This document shows positions 4,703 through 13,330 of a DNA stretch of 14,554 nt, piece after piece. The DNA is from a bacterium (GTDB lineage Bacteria > Armatimonadota > Fimbriimonadia > Fimbriimonadales > JBAXQP01). The position numbers and the translations under genes are program-made. The notes beneath the pieces are model-generated. The model saw only the letters and a program-made list of their open reading frames with translations. It was not told the DNA's origin and ran no database searches. The DNA lies in the NCBI GenBank assembly GCA_037131655.1, contig JBAXQP010000032.1, positions 1 through 14,554 on the forward strand, given 5' to 3'. Each line of letters starts with the position of its first letter. Position 1 is the stretch's first letter.

Positions 4703-6433
4703 ATGGATAAAATGCGTTTTCAATCTAAGTATGGCTGGATGACGCTTGTCATCATATGTGCGATGTTTTCAACTACTATTTCGGTTAATGCTTCCAAAAT
4801 CTCAGGTGTAGAGCAGAAACCGTTGATGTCTATCAGTCAATCTTTTCAAAGAAACACTGTGGCTTTACAACTCATGCAAATGTTATATAAACCGGTGTTA
4901 ACACCAACAATCAACGCAAAGAATACTGTCGATCGCACCAGCAATTTAACAATCATGCCTGGGGAATCGGAAGTGCTCAAAGGCCGCAATATTACCCGTA
5001 CTTCAGTAAGCGACCCAACTATAGTGGATATCGTCCCAGTATCCACCTCTGAGATTTTGGTCAATGCCAAGATGGTCGGCGTTACTACGATACGAGTGTG
5101 GGATGCACAAGGTGTGGCAACTTATAAAGTTACGGTTACCAAGCCGCCCCTCAGCCCTGAGGAACTCTCTGCTGATCTTGAAAAGCAGATTGGGATTTCA
5201 ACCATTTTTGTGAAGATTGCCGGTGATACAATCATTCTCAGCGGAACCGCGCCGACGAATGACGATTCCTCCAAGGCAGCCAAAATTGCCGGAACATACA
5301 GCGCGAAAGTATTGAATCTGATTACGGTCGAAACTGTATCAGTTGAAAATTTTATAGCGTCGTTGAAGGCCGCTTTACCGAATGAGGATTTAACCTATGA
5401 AGTATTACCGGATAAAACCGTTTATATTCACGGTACGTTAGTATCGATTGATAAGGCTCTTCAGGTACAAGATGTTATCCGTGCATGGATCGGAAGTCCC
5501 GAACCCCTTCCGGGTGCAATCCAGACAAATAATAACTCTACGGGTTCCCAAGAGGCACTTCCTGATTCAGTTGATCAGAACCGCACTTTCGCGAGAGAAT
5601 CTCAGTCTGGTGATGTGGTGGTTAAAGATGAATTTTCATTCACTCGAAAAGTTTTTGGCGGACGTATTCTAAATGGTCCGCGCGTGGTTGTGATGCTTGA
5701 AATCAACCCAGCGCTTGCTACGCAGGTTCTGGTAAATGTTCAGGTGATCGAAATTAATAAAGGCATGCTCAAGCAGCTTGGGGTTGAATGGTCTTCCTTT
5801 GTTGGAGGCATCGCCTCACCGCTCTTCTCATTGTTTGAGGATAGAGAAATAGTGCCATCGGATGAGGCTGGGTCCTTCTCTCGATCAGGACTTTCTGCCC
5901 AGGTTACCGCTTTAGTGGATGATAATGCCGCTAAAATACTCTCCCAACCAAGGATTCTGATAGCTGACGGCCACTCCGCTAATATTCTAGTCGGCGGTGA
6001 ATTCCCCATTCCAATGTCTCAGCAAGCTGGTGAGATTTCAATTCAATTCAAGACCTTTGGTATTCAACTTGCCGTTCGGCCAAAGATTATGCCAGGTAAC
6101 CGCATTCTATTAACCCTTACTCCTGAGGTAAGCAGCCTAGACTTCGCAAATGGTATCAAGACCAGCAGCATATTAATCCCTGCCATTCGAACAAGGCGTG
6201 CTACGACCACGGTTCATGTAATGGCTGGCCAGACATTGATAATTGGCGGACTGATTTCCAGTGAGGATGCAAAGGCTGTTTCCAAAGTACCACTACTAGG
6301 CGATATCCCTGTCATCGGCGAACTCTTCAAGAGTACACGTTTCCTTAAGAACGAGACGGAGCTGGTTATAATGGTTACCCCTACTACAGTAGAAAACAGT
6401 TCAACGGAGTCAGTTATCAAAGCAGACAAATAG
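4703..6433 (+). CDS. cpaC: Tad pilus secretin CpaC/RcpA
   Basis: This protein forms the outer-membrane channel through which the Flp pilus emerges, which implies a diderm cell. It has 576 residues. The N-terminus looks like a signal peptide (hydrophobic 12-27, cleavage near VNA-SK at 30). The pilus-formation N-terminal domain lies at about 80-147 and includes NITRTSVSDPTIVDIVPV. Two BON-like segments follow (about 152-210 and 215-270), then a Ser/Asn/Gln-rich linker (about 275-310). The secretin domain runs from about 338 to 563. Its landmarks are VLVNVQVIEINKG, AKILSQPRILIADG, VGGEFPIPM and the signature VPLLGDIPVIGELF (529-542). ATG 4703 is chosen for the GGAAGG just upstream; ATG 4712 is an in-frame alternative. 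cpaE begins 19 bases after the stop. Confidence 0.95.
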   Translation: MDKMRFQSKYGWMTLVIICAMFSTTISVNASKISGVEQKPLMSISQSFQRNTVALQLMQMLYKPVLTPTINAKNTVDRTSNLTIMPGESEVLKGRNITRTSVSDPTIVDIVPVSTSEILVNAKMVGVTTIRVWDAQGVATYKVTVTKPPLSPEELSADLEKQIGISTIFVKIAGDTIILSGTAPTNDDSSKAAKIAGTYSAKVLNLITVETVSVENFIASLKAALPNEDLTYEVLPDKTVYIHGTLVSIDKALQVQDVIRAWIGSPEPLPGAIQTNNNSTGSQEALPDSVDQNRTFARESQSGDVVVKDEFSFTRKVFGGRILNGPRVVVMLEINPALATQVLVNVQVIEINKGMLKQLGVEWSSFVGGIASPLFSLFEDREIVPSDEAGSFSRSGLSAQVTALVDDNAAKILSQPRILIADGHSANILVGGEFPIPMSQQAGEISIQFKTFGIQLAVRPKIMPGNRILLTLTPEVSSLDFANGIKTSSILIPAIRTRRATTTVHVMAGQTLIIGGLISSEDAKAVSKVPLLGDIPVIGELFKSTRFLKNETELVIMVTPTTVENSSTESVIKADK

Positions 6434-6452
6434 TCTGTGGTGTTAGGAGTTA

Positions 6453-7640
6453 GTGATAGTAATGCGGAAGGGCAAAGTGCGAGTATTGATAGCTGCGAAA
6501 GATCGCGAATTACGCGACCATTTACGTAGGCTTGTACTCGAATTTGGAGAGTACGAAGTCACAGGTTCTGCCATTGACGGGCAAGAAGCTGTGCAGCTAT
6601 CGGTAATGCTCAAACCGGACATTGCGCTTGTAAACGCCGACCTGCCGATTTTTAATGGGCTGGAAGCGTCCGAGATGATTAGTTTGGCAGTACCAGAAGT
6701 ACGTACCGTACTGCTTGGAAATGGTCAACCGGATGCCCAGTTTCTGCAGGAGGCGATGAAAGCAGGTCTTCGCGCCTATGTGCCTTACCCGTATGATGCT
6801 CCGGTCTTACTCAAAACATTAGAGTCCGTGATCTCAATCAATAAGCGGCTTGATACCCCCCAATATCAAGCCGCGACCGACCCTACTCAGATCCCTAAGC
6901 TAATAGTCGTCACAGGCGGCAAGGGAGGCATTGGAAAGACCACCATGGCTGCGAGCATCTCCGCTTGTCTTGCTAAAAAGTATAAAGGCAAGGTGGTGCT
7001 GTTCGATCTCTACACCCAGTTCGGCGATGTGTCGACCATGCTTGACCTGAAGCCGCAAAGATGTCTGTCCGATGTGACCGCTGTTACGAATGAGATTGAT
7101 CTGGAAACACTTGAAAGTTGCATGGTAACTCAAGAGGACACAGGGTTAAAGGTGCTGGTGTCGTCGCTTATTCCTAAAGCAATCGATGCCGTTAGCGCAG
7201 AACAGGTGGAAAGCACAATCTACGCTCTAAAGCAAGGCTACACCTATATTGTTGTAGATCTACCGCCCGTTTTGCATGCAACCACTCTCTACGTATTGGC
7301 TAACTGTAACCGACTTTTTGTTATTACGAATATGTTCGACTTGCCGACTTTAAGGAATGCAAGAGAGCTATTGGATAAAGTGGTAGGCGATTATGTGTCG
7401 GCAGATAGGGTTTCTGTTATTGCCAACCGAGTTTCTAAATACGACGATCTTCGCTTGAGCGATGCTGAGAGCGTCCTGGGGCGACCCTTTGCAGCTAAGG
7501 TTCCAAACGACCGAAGGCTGGTTAAGTCAATCAATCAGGGAGTACCTTTTATGGTCGCCTATTCAAAAAGCCCCATGGCAGACGTAGTCGAAAGCATTAC
7601 AAGCGAGATTATTCAAGAAAACTCTGTGCGGAAGGATTGA
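6453..7640 (+). CDS. cpaE: CpaE/TadZ, pilus localisation ATPase with degenerate receiver domain
   Basis: CpaE/TadZ proteins place the pilus machine at its cell position. From GTG 6453 the protein has 395 residues. Residues about 9-128 form a response-regulator-like receiver, but the phosphoacceptor position is Asn61 (ALVNADLP). The conserved Thr/Ser is replaced by Gly89 and the conserved Lys by Tyr112 (AYVPYPYD), so phosphorylation is not expected. Residues 149-390 are a MinD/ParA-type ATPase with the deviant Walker A motif KGGIGKTT (157-164), Asp185 in VVLFDL and a Walker B-like VVDLPP (Asp269). AGGAG lies three bases before GTG 6453 and twelve before ATG 6462, so neither start is ideal and the N-terminus may be three residues shorter. 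cpaF starts one base after its stop, suggesting coupled translation. Confidence 0.92.
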   Translation: MIVMRKGKVRVLIAAKDRELRDHLRRLVLEFGEYEVTGSAIDGQEAVQLSVMLKPDIALVNADLPIFNGLEASEMISLAVPEVRTVLLGNGQPDAQFLQEAMKAGLRAYVPYPYDAPVLLKTLESVISINKRLDTPQYQAATDPTQIPKLIVVTGGKGGIGKTTMAASISACLAKKYKGKVVLFDLYTQFGDVSTMLDLKPQRCLSDVTAVTNEIDLETLESCMVTQEDTGLKVLVSSLIPKAIDAVSAEQVESTIYALKQGYTYIVVDLPPVLHATTLYVLANCNRLFVITNMFDLPTLRNARELLDKVVGDYVSADRVSVIANRVSKYDDLRLSDAESVLGRPFAAKVPNDRRLVKSINQGVPFMVAYSKSPMADVVESITSEIIQENSVRKD

Positions 7641-7641
7641 C

Positions 7642-8994
7642 ATGAACAACGACATAAATGGAAAAGACGGAAAACATTCTCTTGAGCCGAATGCTACAGC
7701 AGCACAAGCATTTACTCCGAATGAGATCGTAGAACTCATTTCTCGTGTTCACAGCCAGATAATGGATCAGGTTGAAGCTGATGAACTTCAAAGGCTTACT
7801 TCTGACCAGAAACTTAGTCGAGCGAAAGATGTTCTAACGAGCATAATGAAAGAGGAGGGTCTTTTCCTTCCTCTTAAGCTATGTCGCCAAATAGAAAACG
7901 AAGCGGTAGCGGAAATCTCTGGTTTTGGCCCAATCCAACCGCTCCTTGATGATCCAACGATTACTGAGATAATGGTCAATGGACCGAACAAGATATATGT
8001 AGAACGCGACGGCAAGTTAAGCCTCACGGACAAAGTATTTAAAGATGACGCTCATGTGCTGCGGATAATTGAGCGTATCATTATGCCGCTGGGACGACGG
8101 ATTGATGAAGGCTCGCCTATGGTAGATGCCAGACTTCCTGATGGTTCTCGTGTCAATGCGATTATTCGCCCCCTTGCAGTTGATGGCCCCATGCTTACAG
8201 TCCGTAAATTTGCAAGAGTGCCCTATGAAGCGGATAATCTTATCGCTTTTGGCACGTTTTCACCAGAGATGATCCAATTCCTTAAGGCCTGCGTTGAAGC
8301 CAAGATAACGATTTTGGTTACAGGAGGGACGGGGAGCGGCAAGACCACCACACTTAATGTCCTTAGTTCCTTTATCCCAAATAATGAGCGTATTGTTACC
8401 ATCGAAGATGCGGCGGAACTTCAAATGCAGCAAGACCATGTAGTGCGGTTAGAGAGCCGCCCGCCGAATTTGGAAGGGCGTGGGGAAGTAACTATAAGGC
8501 AGCTAGTAAGAAACTCGCTCAGAATGCGGCCGGACCGCATAATCGTGGGTGAGGTTAGAGGTGGGGAAGCGCTCGATATGCTTCAGGCGATGAACACCGG
8601 GCACGAAGGCTCCATCTCAACCCTTCACACCAACAGTCCAAGAGACGCCCTTTCCCGACTTGAAACAATGGTGCTGATGGCGGGAACAGAATTGCCCTCG
8701 CGGGCAATCCGCGAGCAGATTGCTTCCGCTACTGATCTCATCGTTCATCAGGACCGTCTTAGGGACGGGACAAGAAAGGTTACGTCAATAGCTGAGGTTC
8801 AGGGTATGGAAGGCGATATCATCGTAATGCAGGAAATCTTTATTTTCGAGCGGCAAGGTGTATCTGCTGATGGCAAGATTATAGGAGAACATAAAGCTAC
8901 AGGTTTAAGACCACAATTTATGCGTAAACTAGCCGAAGATGGTATTGAATTGCCAACGGATGTGTTCCGGCTGGAGACACATGGGAGGAGATGA
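7642..8994 (+). CDS. cpaF: CpaF/TadA, secretion ATPase of the Tad pilus
   Basis: This cytoplasmic hexameric ATPase of the type II/IV secretion family powers Flp pilus assembly. The 450-residue protein starts with a poorly conserved 25-residue tail. An N-terminal domain follows (about 27-200), containing GFGPIQPLLDDPTITEIMVNG. The catalytic core has Walker A GGTGSGKTT (228-236), the Asp box TIEDAAEL (253-260), Walker B RMRPDRIIVGEVRGGE (294-309) and the His box GHEGSISTLHTNSPRDAL (320-337). All key residues are present. The ATG lies one base after the cpaE stop, and its AAGGA ribosome-binding site is inside the end of cpaE. tadB starts one base after the cpaF stop, so cpaE-cpaF-tadB form one translation unit. 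Confidence 0.96.
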   Translation: MNNDINGKDGKHSLEPNATAAQAFTPNEIVELISRVHSQIMDQVEADELQRLTSDQKLSRAKDVLTSIMKEEGLFLPLKLCRQIENEAVAEISGFGPIQPLLDDPTITEIMVNGPNKIYVERDGKLSLTDKVFKDDAHVLRIIERIIMPLGRRIDEGSPMVDARLPDGSRVNAIIRPLAVDGPMLTVRKFARVPYEADNLIAFGTFSPEMIQFLKACVEAKITILVTGGTGSGKTTTLNVLSSFIPNNERIVTIEDAAELQMQQDHVVRLESRPPNLEGRGEVTIRQLVRNSLRMRPDRIIVGEVRGGEALDMLQAMNTGHEGSISTLHTNSPRDALSRLETMVLMAGTELPSRAIREQIASATDLIVHQDRLRDGTRKVTSIAEVQGMEGDIIVMQEIFIFERQGVSADGKIIGEHKATGLRPQFMRKLAEDGIELPTDVFRLETHGRR

Positions 8995-8995
8995 G

Positions 8996-9955
8996 ATGCT
9001 ATTTGTTGCCTTAATGACCCTAGGTATAACCGTTCTGATATATCTCGTTTATCTCATTATTGATCGCACGTATTTTCAACGGATTCGAGTACGACAACGA
9101 ATGGCTTACTTAAAGGGCAAGTTTGTCCTGCCGGCTGATGAAGAAGCAGATGCGGTGGTCTCTGAAGAGGAAAGGTTTCCCACCTTAGCCAAGTTTATTG
9201 CCGGCAAGACATATACCGATAGACTTCTTATGCAGTTATTGCGGTCAGGGGTGAAGCTACGTCCGAGCGAATATGTGGGTTTCGTGTTCGGCTTAGCACT
9301 GTTCCTAGCGTTATTGTCTACATTGTTCACTAGGAATATCGGAGCACAATTACTTGGTATATTTGTTGGTTTGGTATGTCCTTACTATTATTTGAAAGCA
9401 ATGGAAGCGCGGCGTTTGGTGACATTCAACCGGCAGATCCCAGATGCTTTATCACTGATGAGTTCAGCTATCCGTAGCGGTTTCAGCTTCCAAAGAGCGA
9501 TGATGTTGGTTGCTGAGGAGTTACCAGATCCAATAGCGGAAGAATTTCGCCGCTTTAACAACGAAACGAGTGTTGGTCTCCAAACTGATACAGCCCTTTT
9601 GCGTATGGGAACAAGAGTTCCAAGCTACGATTTGCAGTTAGTGATTACGGCAATTATTATCCAACAGCAGACCGGCGGCAATTTGTCCGAAATAATTGAC
9701 AAGATTTCTGAAACAATACGCGAGAGGATTCGCATAGAGGGGGAGGTAGCAGCACTTACTGCTGAGGGTAAGATATCGGGCGCAGTTTTGGTACTGCTAC
9801 CGATTGGTCTGGCAGTTGTCATTTCCCTTGTAAATCCGAGTTACCTCAAGCCGCTTCTCACCGATCCCCTCGGAAATATGATCATCCTAATTGCTATCGG
9901 TATGCAGGTGCTAGGCGCTATCATTATTAATAAAATGTTGGTTTTGGACTTTTAG
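8996..9955 (+). CDS. tadB: TadB, inner-membrane platform protein of the Tad pilus
   Basis: TadB is one of two GspF-like membrane proteins on which the CpaF ATPase acts to build the pilus. From ATG 8996 the protein has 319 residues. Membrane segments lie at about 2-22, 92-130, 258-280 and 290-313. The T2SSF domain (about 145-275) includes QIPDALSLMSSAIRSGFSF, a conserved Tad-type sequence, and QQQTGGNLSEIIDKIS. ATG 8996 is chosen because GGGAGGAG ends five bases upstream and the gene then begins one base after the cpaF stop. An upstream in-frame ATG at 8939 would overlap cpaF by 56 bases. tadC follows ten bases after the stop. Confidence 0.94.
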   Translation: MLFVALMTLGITVLIYLVYLIIDRTYFQRIRVRQRMAYLKGKFVLPADEEADAVVSEEERFPTLAKFIAGKTYTDRLLMQLLRSGVKLRPSEYVGFVFGLALFLALLSTLFTRNIGAQLLGIFVGLVCPYYYLKAMEARRLVTFNRQIPDALSLMSSAIRSGFSFQRAMMLVAEELPDPIAEEFRRFNNETSVGLQTDTALLRMGTRVPSYDLQLVITAIIIQQQTGGNLSEIIDKISETIRERIRIEGEVAALTAEGKISGAVLVLLPIGLAVVISLVNPSYLKPLLTDPLGNMIILIAIGMQVLGAIIINKMLVLDF

Positions 9956-9965
9956 GGGAGCTATT

Positions 9966-10892
9966 ATGACGATAATTATCTTCATCCTGTGTTTGACAAC
10001 GGTTTTTTTGTTGGTTATTGGTATCGCAATGAAGAGCGAGCAAGCTATTATTAATGACAGGGTAAATGCTCTCAGATTATCTCTGGATGAGGACATCAGA
10101 AAGGTTGTACCTGAATTAGCCACTCCCTTTTTCGGACGCTTTGTAGGTCCTGCTCTACGGAAGTTGATGGTTGGTCTATCAAAACTCATGCCTACCAATA
10201 CGGCATCCATCGCCGAAAAACTCGAGCAAGCGGGCCATCCTTGGCACTTACAGCCGCTTGAGTTCATAGGTATTAAAGCGTTATCAGTCATTGTGTGTAT
10301 GCTTGCCGGTATAGGTATTGTTATTCTACTCAATGAGCCACCTTTGCAGAAGACTGTAATTTTGATATGCGCTTTCATAATCGGTTATGCTATTCCTGAT
10401 TTTGTTCTGCATTCAGCTATTCAGGATCGCTACCGGTTAATTCGCAAGGCTCTTCCTAACAGTTTGGACCTATTGGTCGTATGTGCTGAGGCTGGGGTTG
10501 GTTTCGATGCTGCCATGGCAAAGTACGTAGCGCGCACAGAAGGCCCCTTGGCATATGAGTTCAATCGTGTGCTTCAGGATATTGCTATTGGGAGGTCGAG
10601 GGTTGATGCGATGAAGTCTATGGCTTCACGTGCCAAGCTTCCTGAATTAATCACTTTTACCGCTGCTATCAGACAAGCGGATATGCTTGGCGCAAGTATT
10701 GTGCAGGTGCTGCGGGTTCAAGCCGATAACATGCGTGTATCAAGAAACCTCCGAACCCGAGAAAATGCAGCCAAACTCCCCGTCAAATTACTTTTCCCAT
10801 TAATTTTCTGTATATTTCCAGCTATTTTTGCTGTTCTACTAGGTCCAGCAGTAATCCAAATAGGCAAAGCCCTAGGCATAATGGGAAAGTGA
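9966..10892 (+). CDS. tadC: TadC, inner-membrane platform protein of the Tad pilus
   Basis: TadC is the second GspF-like protein and pairs with TadB under the CpaF ATPase. The 308-residue protein has membrane segments at about 2-20, 98-122, 125-145 and 270-298. The T2SSF domain (about 165-290) contains LPNSLDLLVVCAEAGVGFDA and TFTAAIRQADMLGASIVQVL, both typical of TadC. GGGGAG precedes the ATG at a normal spacing. It is the last recognisable Tad gene. A tadD gene (TPR lipoprotein) often follows but is absent here, since the next gene is convergent. No obvious strong terminator follows. Confidence 0.94.
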   Translation: MTIIIFILCLTTVFLLVIGIAMKSEQAIINDRVNALRLSLDEDIRKVVPELATPFFGRFVGPALRKLMVGLSKLMPTNTASIAEKLEQAGHPWHLQPLEFIGIKALSVIVCMLAGIGIVILLNEPPLQKTVILICAFIIGYAIPDFVLHSAIQDRYRLIRKALPNSLDLLVVCAEAGVGFDAAMAKYVARTEGPLAYEFNRVLQDIAIGRSRVDAMKSMASRAKLPELITFTAAIRQADMLGASIVQVLRVQADNMRVSRNLRTRENAAKLPVKLLFPLIFCIFPAIFAVLLGPAVIQIGKALGIMGK

Positions 10893-10953
10893 TAGGTGTC
10901 GCTAATAGCGTTATCAAATCAGTAAGTGTTCAATATAATATTCGATGAAGCTA
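10893..10953. other. Convergent gap between tadC and the exchanger gene
   Basis: Both flanking transcripts end here. A 10-base arm at 10900-10909 pairs with 10950-10959 at nine of ten positions, the second arm reaching into the exchanger's stop codon. A small CGCT/AGCG hairpin lies at 10900-10910. Neither is followed by a clear T-run, so this is at best a weak bidirectional terminator. Confidence 0.25.
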
Positions 10954-11964
10954 TTAACGTCCGAAGAGAACCCATGTGAGGTAGATTACGTAGACGAGAC
11001 CGCCGAACATTAGGCTGCTGGGAGTGACACGCCCTTTAACTTTCAACTGAAGCCAAACAACACCTGCCGCCAATAACGCAGCCCCGGCGCTTACTAACGC
11101 TTCAGTATTTAATATCCATTCAGTGCAAATTATCCCTACCGCCGGCACAACACTGCTTTGGAAGACCATCGCGCCACTGATATTGCCCAAAGCAAGCGTA
11201 TCTTTTCCTTGCCGAACCCATAAAATTGAGTTCATCTTTTCAGGCAACTCTGTTGCAATGGGAGCAATAATAAGCGCGAGGATGAAAGCCGGTAGGTGAA
11301 GGATCAGTGCGAGATGTTCAACTCCTGATACAAATATCTTGGCTCCAACGATAATCAAAGCTAAACCTACCGCAGTCTGTAGAAAGACATAATGTTTATG
11401 AGGATCATCATGGCGTTTGAACATAAACAGCGGATCTAAACTATCCTCTTCGATTTCAGTTTTTGTGCCTCGATGCGAGAATGTGATACGGATGTAGATC
11501 AAATAAAGAAGAACCAAGCTGAAAGCAACTATCCATCGGATAAGGGGCAGGAAATGAAACCAGGAAACAGAAATTGCTAGCAGGTAAACAATGAAAAAGA
11601 ACTTCAAATCACGTCCCAATACAACGTGATCGACGTTCATCGTTGGTTTTCGGCGTCCTTTTCTACTAAAGATGATAACTGAAAGGCCAGTGAGAAAGAA
11701 TGCTAACGTAGCTAACAACAAAGGAGCGCCTAGAATTGCTCCAATGCCGATTTCCGAAGCTGTATTGCTGCCTTTTGCAGAAATAAATGCGACGATTGGA
11801 ATAAGAGTTTCAGGCATAGCTGTACCTACACCGGCCAAGACACTGCCGACAGCGCCTTCACCTAAGTTAAACTTTCTTCCAATCCACTCTACGCCCTGAG
11901 TAAAAAGGTGACAACCGAAGAGAATGATGAAAAGACTAATGAGCAGTAGAAGGATGTCAAGCAT
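10954..11964 (-). CDS. CaCA-family sodium/calcium exchanger-like membrane protein
   Basis: Members of this superfamily exchange Ca2+ or related cations for Na+ or H+ across the membrane. The 336-residue protein is almost all membrane helices, in two repeats split by a hydrophilic loop (about 163-192). The alpha-1 motif reads GVGTAMPETL (Glu52) and the alpha-2 motif IAPIATELPEK (Glu242). Both glutamates of the cation site are therefore kept, but the usual GTSLPE is altered. After alpha-2, GNISGAMVFQ (260-269) takes the place of the common GNIxGSNIxN; after alpha-1 the sequence is GAILGAPLLL. The transported ion is therefore uncertain. ATG 11964 is chosen because AAGGG ends five bases upstream; GTG 11970 adds two residues. 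It overlaps the end of the MFS gene by eight bases, which suggests co-translation. Confidence 0.82.
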   Translation of the reverse strand: MLDILLLLISLFIILFGCHLFTQGVEWIGRKFNLGEGAVGSVLAGVGTAMPETLIPIVAFISAKGSNTASEIGIGAILGAPLLLATLAFFLTGLSVIIFSRKGRRKPTMNVDHVVLGRDLKFFFIVYLLAISVSWFHFLPLIRWIVAFSLVLLYLIYIRITFSHRGTKTEIEEDSLDPLFMFKRHDDPHKHYVFLQTAVGLALIIVGAKIFVSGVEHLALILHLPAFILALIIAPIATELPEKMNSILWVRQGKDTLALGNISGAMVFQSSVVPAVGIICTEWILNTEALVSAGAALLAAGVVWLQLKVKGRVTPSSLMFGGLVYVIYLTWVLFGR

Positions 11965-13318
11965 TTTCACCCTTTTGTATGTCAGGTGTTTTCATAAAGA
12001 AAAGGCTCATAACAAAGGCAATAGTAAGCGAAGCCGCACAAGCTAGGAATGGCGCATAGTGGTCATTAATCCATGGAAGCATTGACCAATGGATAAACGT
12101 ATTACTGTAAAGGAACCCACCGACTAGACTTCCAAGTAAAAACCCAATTCCCTGGCATGCCATTACAGCTCCTAAATAGGCTCCGCGCCGTCGAGGATCA
12201 ACTTCACTAATAGCCGCTAACCAAGCAGGAAGTGAAATTAAAAATCCAAGACCGATAAAGCAAGCGACAATAAGAACAACGGTTGTGTTAGGAATAAGAG
12301 ATATCGCCCACATTCCCAGAGCGCCGACACCTAAGCCAATCTGCATAGACAATGCTCGGCCTAGTTTATCGGCTAACTTTCCAACAGGGACACTTAATAC
12401 CGCCATTGCAATAGCAGGCGGCATTACGAGAGCGCCGAACTGAATTTCAGATAAATGATACTCATCCAGCGCAAAGAGTTTGACCACAAGTACCGGAATA
12501 CCTATTGCAAAATAAGTTATAAACGAGAGAGCAATATATTTTGGTATTCGCCGCGCATTTTCAAGTAGCGCTTTTATACTAATCGAACTTTCCAACTCTG
12601 CCAGCGGATGTGACTCATCGCTCACGCTTCTGAGATGAGCCAGTGATTTATTGCTCGGAAGAATACTCAAGCCTACAATAACGGCAACGCTAAACAGGAA
12701 CGCTGATGCATAAAAGGAAGCGTAGTCGGAATGGAATAAGTGGTTAACCGTTCCGCCAATCAGTGGACCAAAAGCAATTCCGAGCATGTAAGTAACGTTC
12801 AGTAAACTCATTGCGCTGGCACGTTGGCGAGTTGGTACCGCTTCACCCATTGTCGCAAACGCTACCGGCCACAACATTCCTGCTCCCAAACCGTCCAAAG
12901 CTCTTAATGCTGCAAAGATGAATGCAAGGGAAGCTAAATCTAAACCCATATGTAAACGGGCATAACCAACAAGAAGTGTCAGCAGGGAAGTGAAAATTGA
13001 AATGGCTGGACCGCCAACCAAAAACAGCTTTCGACCAAAACGATCACTTAAATGCCCCATAGGCGACTTAAATAGGGCTTCCGAAAGAAAATACACACCG
13101 ACGATGAGCGCCATGGTGCCTGCAGGGTAGCCAATAGTTTTGGTGAGAAACACGGGCATGCAAGAGATGTTCAGGGTGGCATAGCCAAGCTCAGCGCATG
13201 CTGCCATGGCCATAAGAGACACCATGATGCGTCGCCGAATACGCTCCGGCGACGCACTTACTGGACTATCTTCTTGCCGTGGTGGCAGTTTATCTGGCGC
13301 CATTTTAGTTACTGACAT
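11957..13318 (-). CDS. Major facilitator superfamily transporter, 12 TM
   Basis: This is a secondary transporter of small molecules; the substrate cannot be read from the sequence. The 453-residue protein has a 28-residue hydrophilic N-terminus and about twelve membrane helices. MFS motif A is clear in the first half (MGHLSDRFGRK, 87-97) and repeated in the second (VGKLADKLGRA, 312-322). GIAFGPLIGG (180-189) resembles motif C of drug/H+ antiporters, so efflux is possible. The neighbouring sugar-type oxidoreductase would also allow sugar uptake. It starts 12 bases after the oxidoreductase stop and overlaps the exchanger gene by eight bases. The ribosome-binding site of ATG 13318 is weak; ATG 13303, five codons in, is an alternative. 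Confidence 0.88.
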   Translation of the reverse strand: MSVTKMAPDKLPPRQEDSPVSASPERIRRRIMVSLMAMAACAELGYATLNISCMPVFLTKTIGYPAGTMALIVGVYFLSEALFKSPMGHLSDRFGRKLFLVGGPAISIFTSLLTLLVGYARLHMGLDLASLAFIFAALRALDGLGAGMLWPVAFATMGEAVPTRQRASAMSLLNVTYMLGIAFGPLIGGTVNHLFHSDYASFYASAFLFSVAVIVGLSILPSNKSLAHLRSVSDESHPLAELESSISIKALLENARRIPKYIALSFITYFAIGIPVLVVKLFALDEYHLSEIQFGALVMPPAIAMAVLSVPVGKLADKLGRALSMQIGLGVGALGMWAISLIPNTTVVLIVACFIGLGFLISLPAWLAAISEVDPRRRGAYLGAVMACQGIGFLLGSLVGGFLYSNTFIHWSMLPWINDHYAPFLACAASLTIAFVMSLFFMKTPDIQKGENA

Positions 13319-13330
13319 TGGTTAAAGCCA

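Noticed and set aside
9911..10378. Minus-strand 155-codon frame opposite tadB and tadC
   Set aside because: It is antisense to two well-supported genes and has no recognisable domain.
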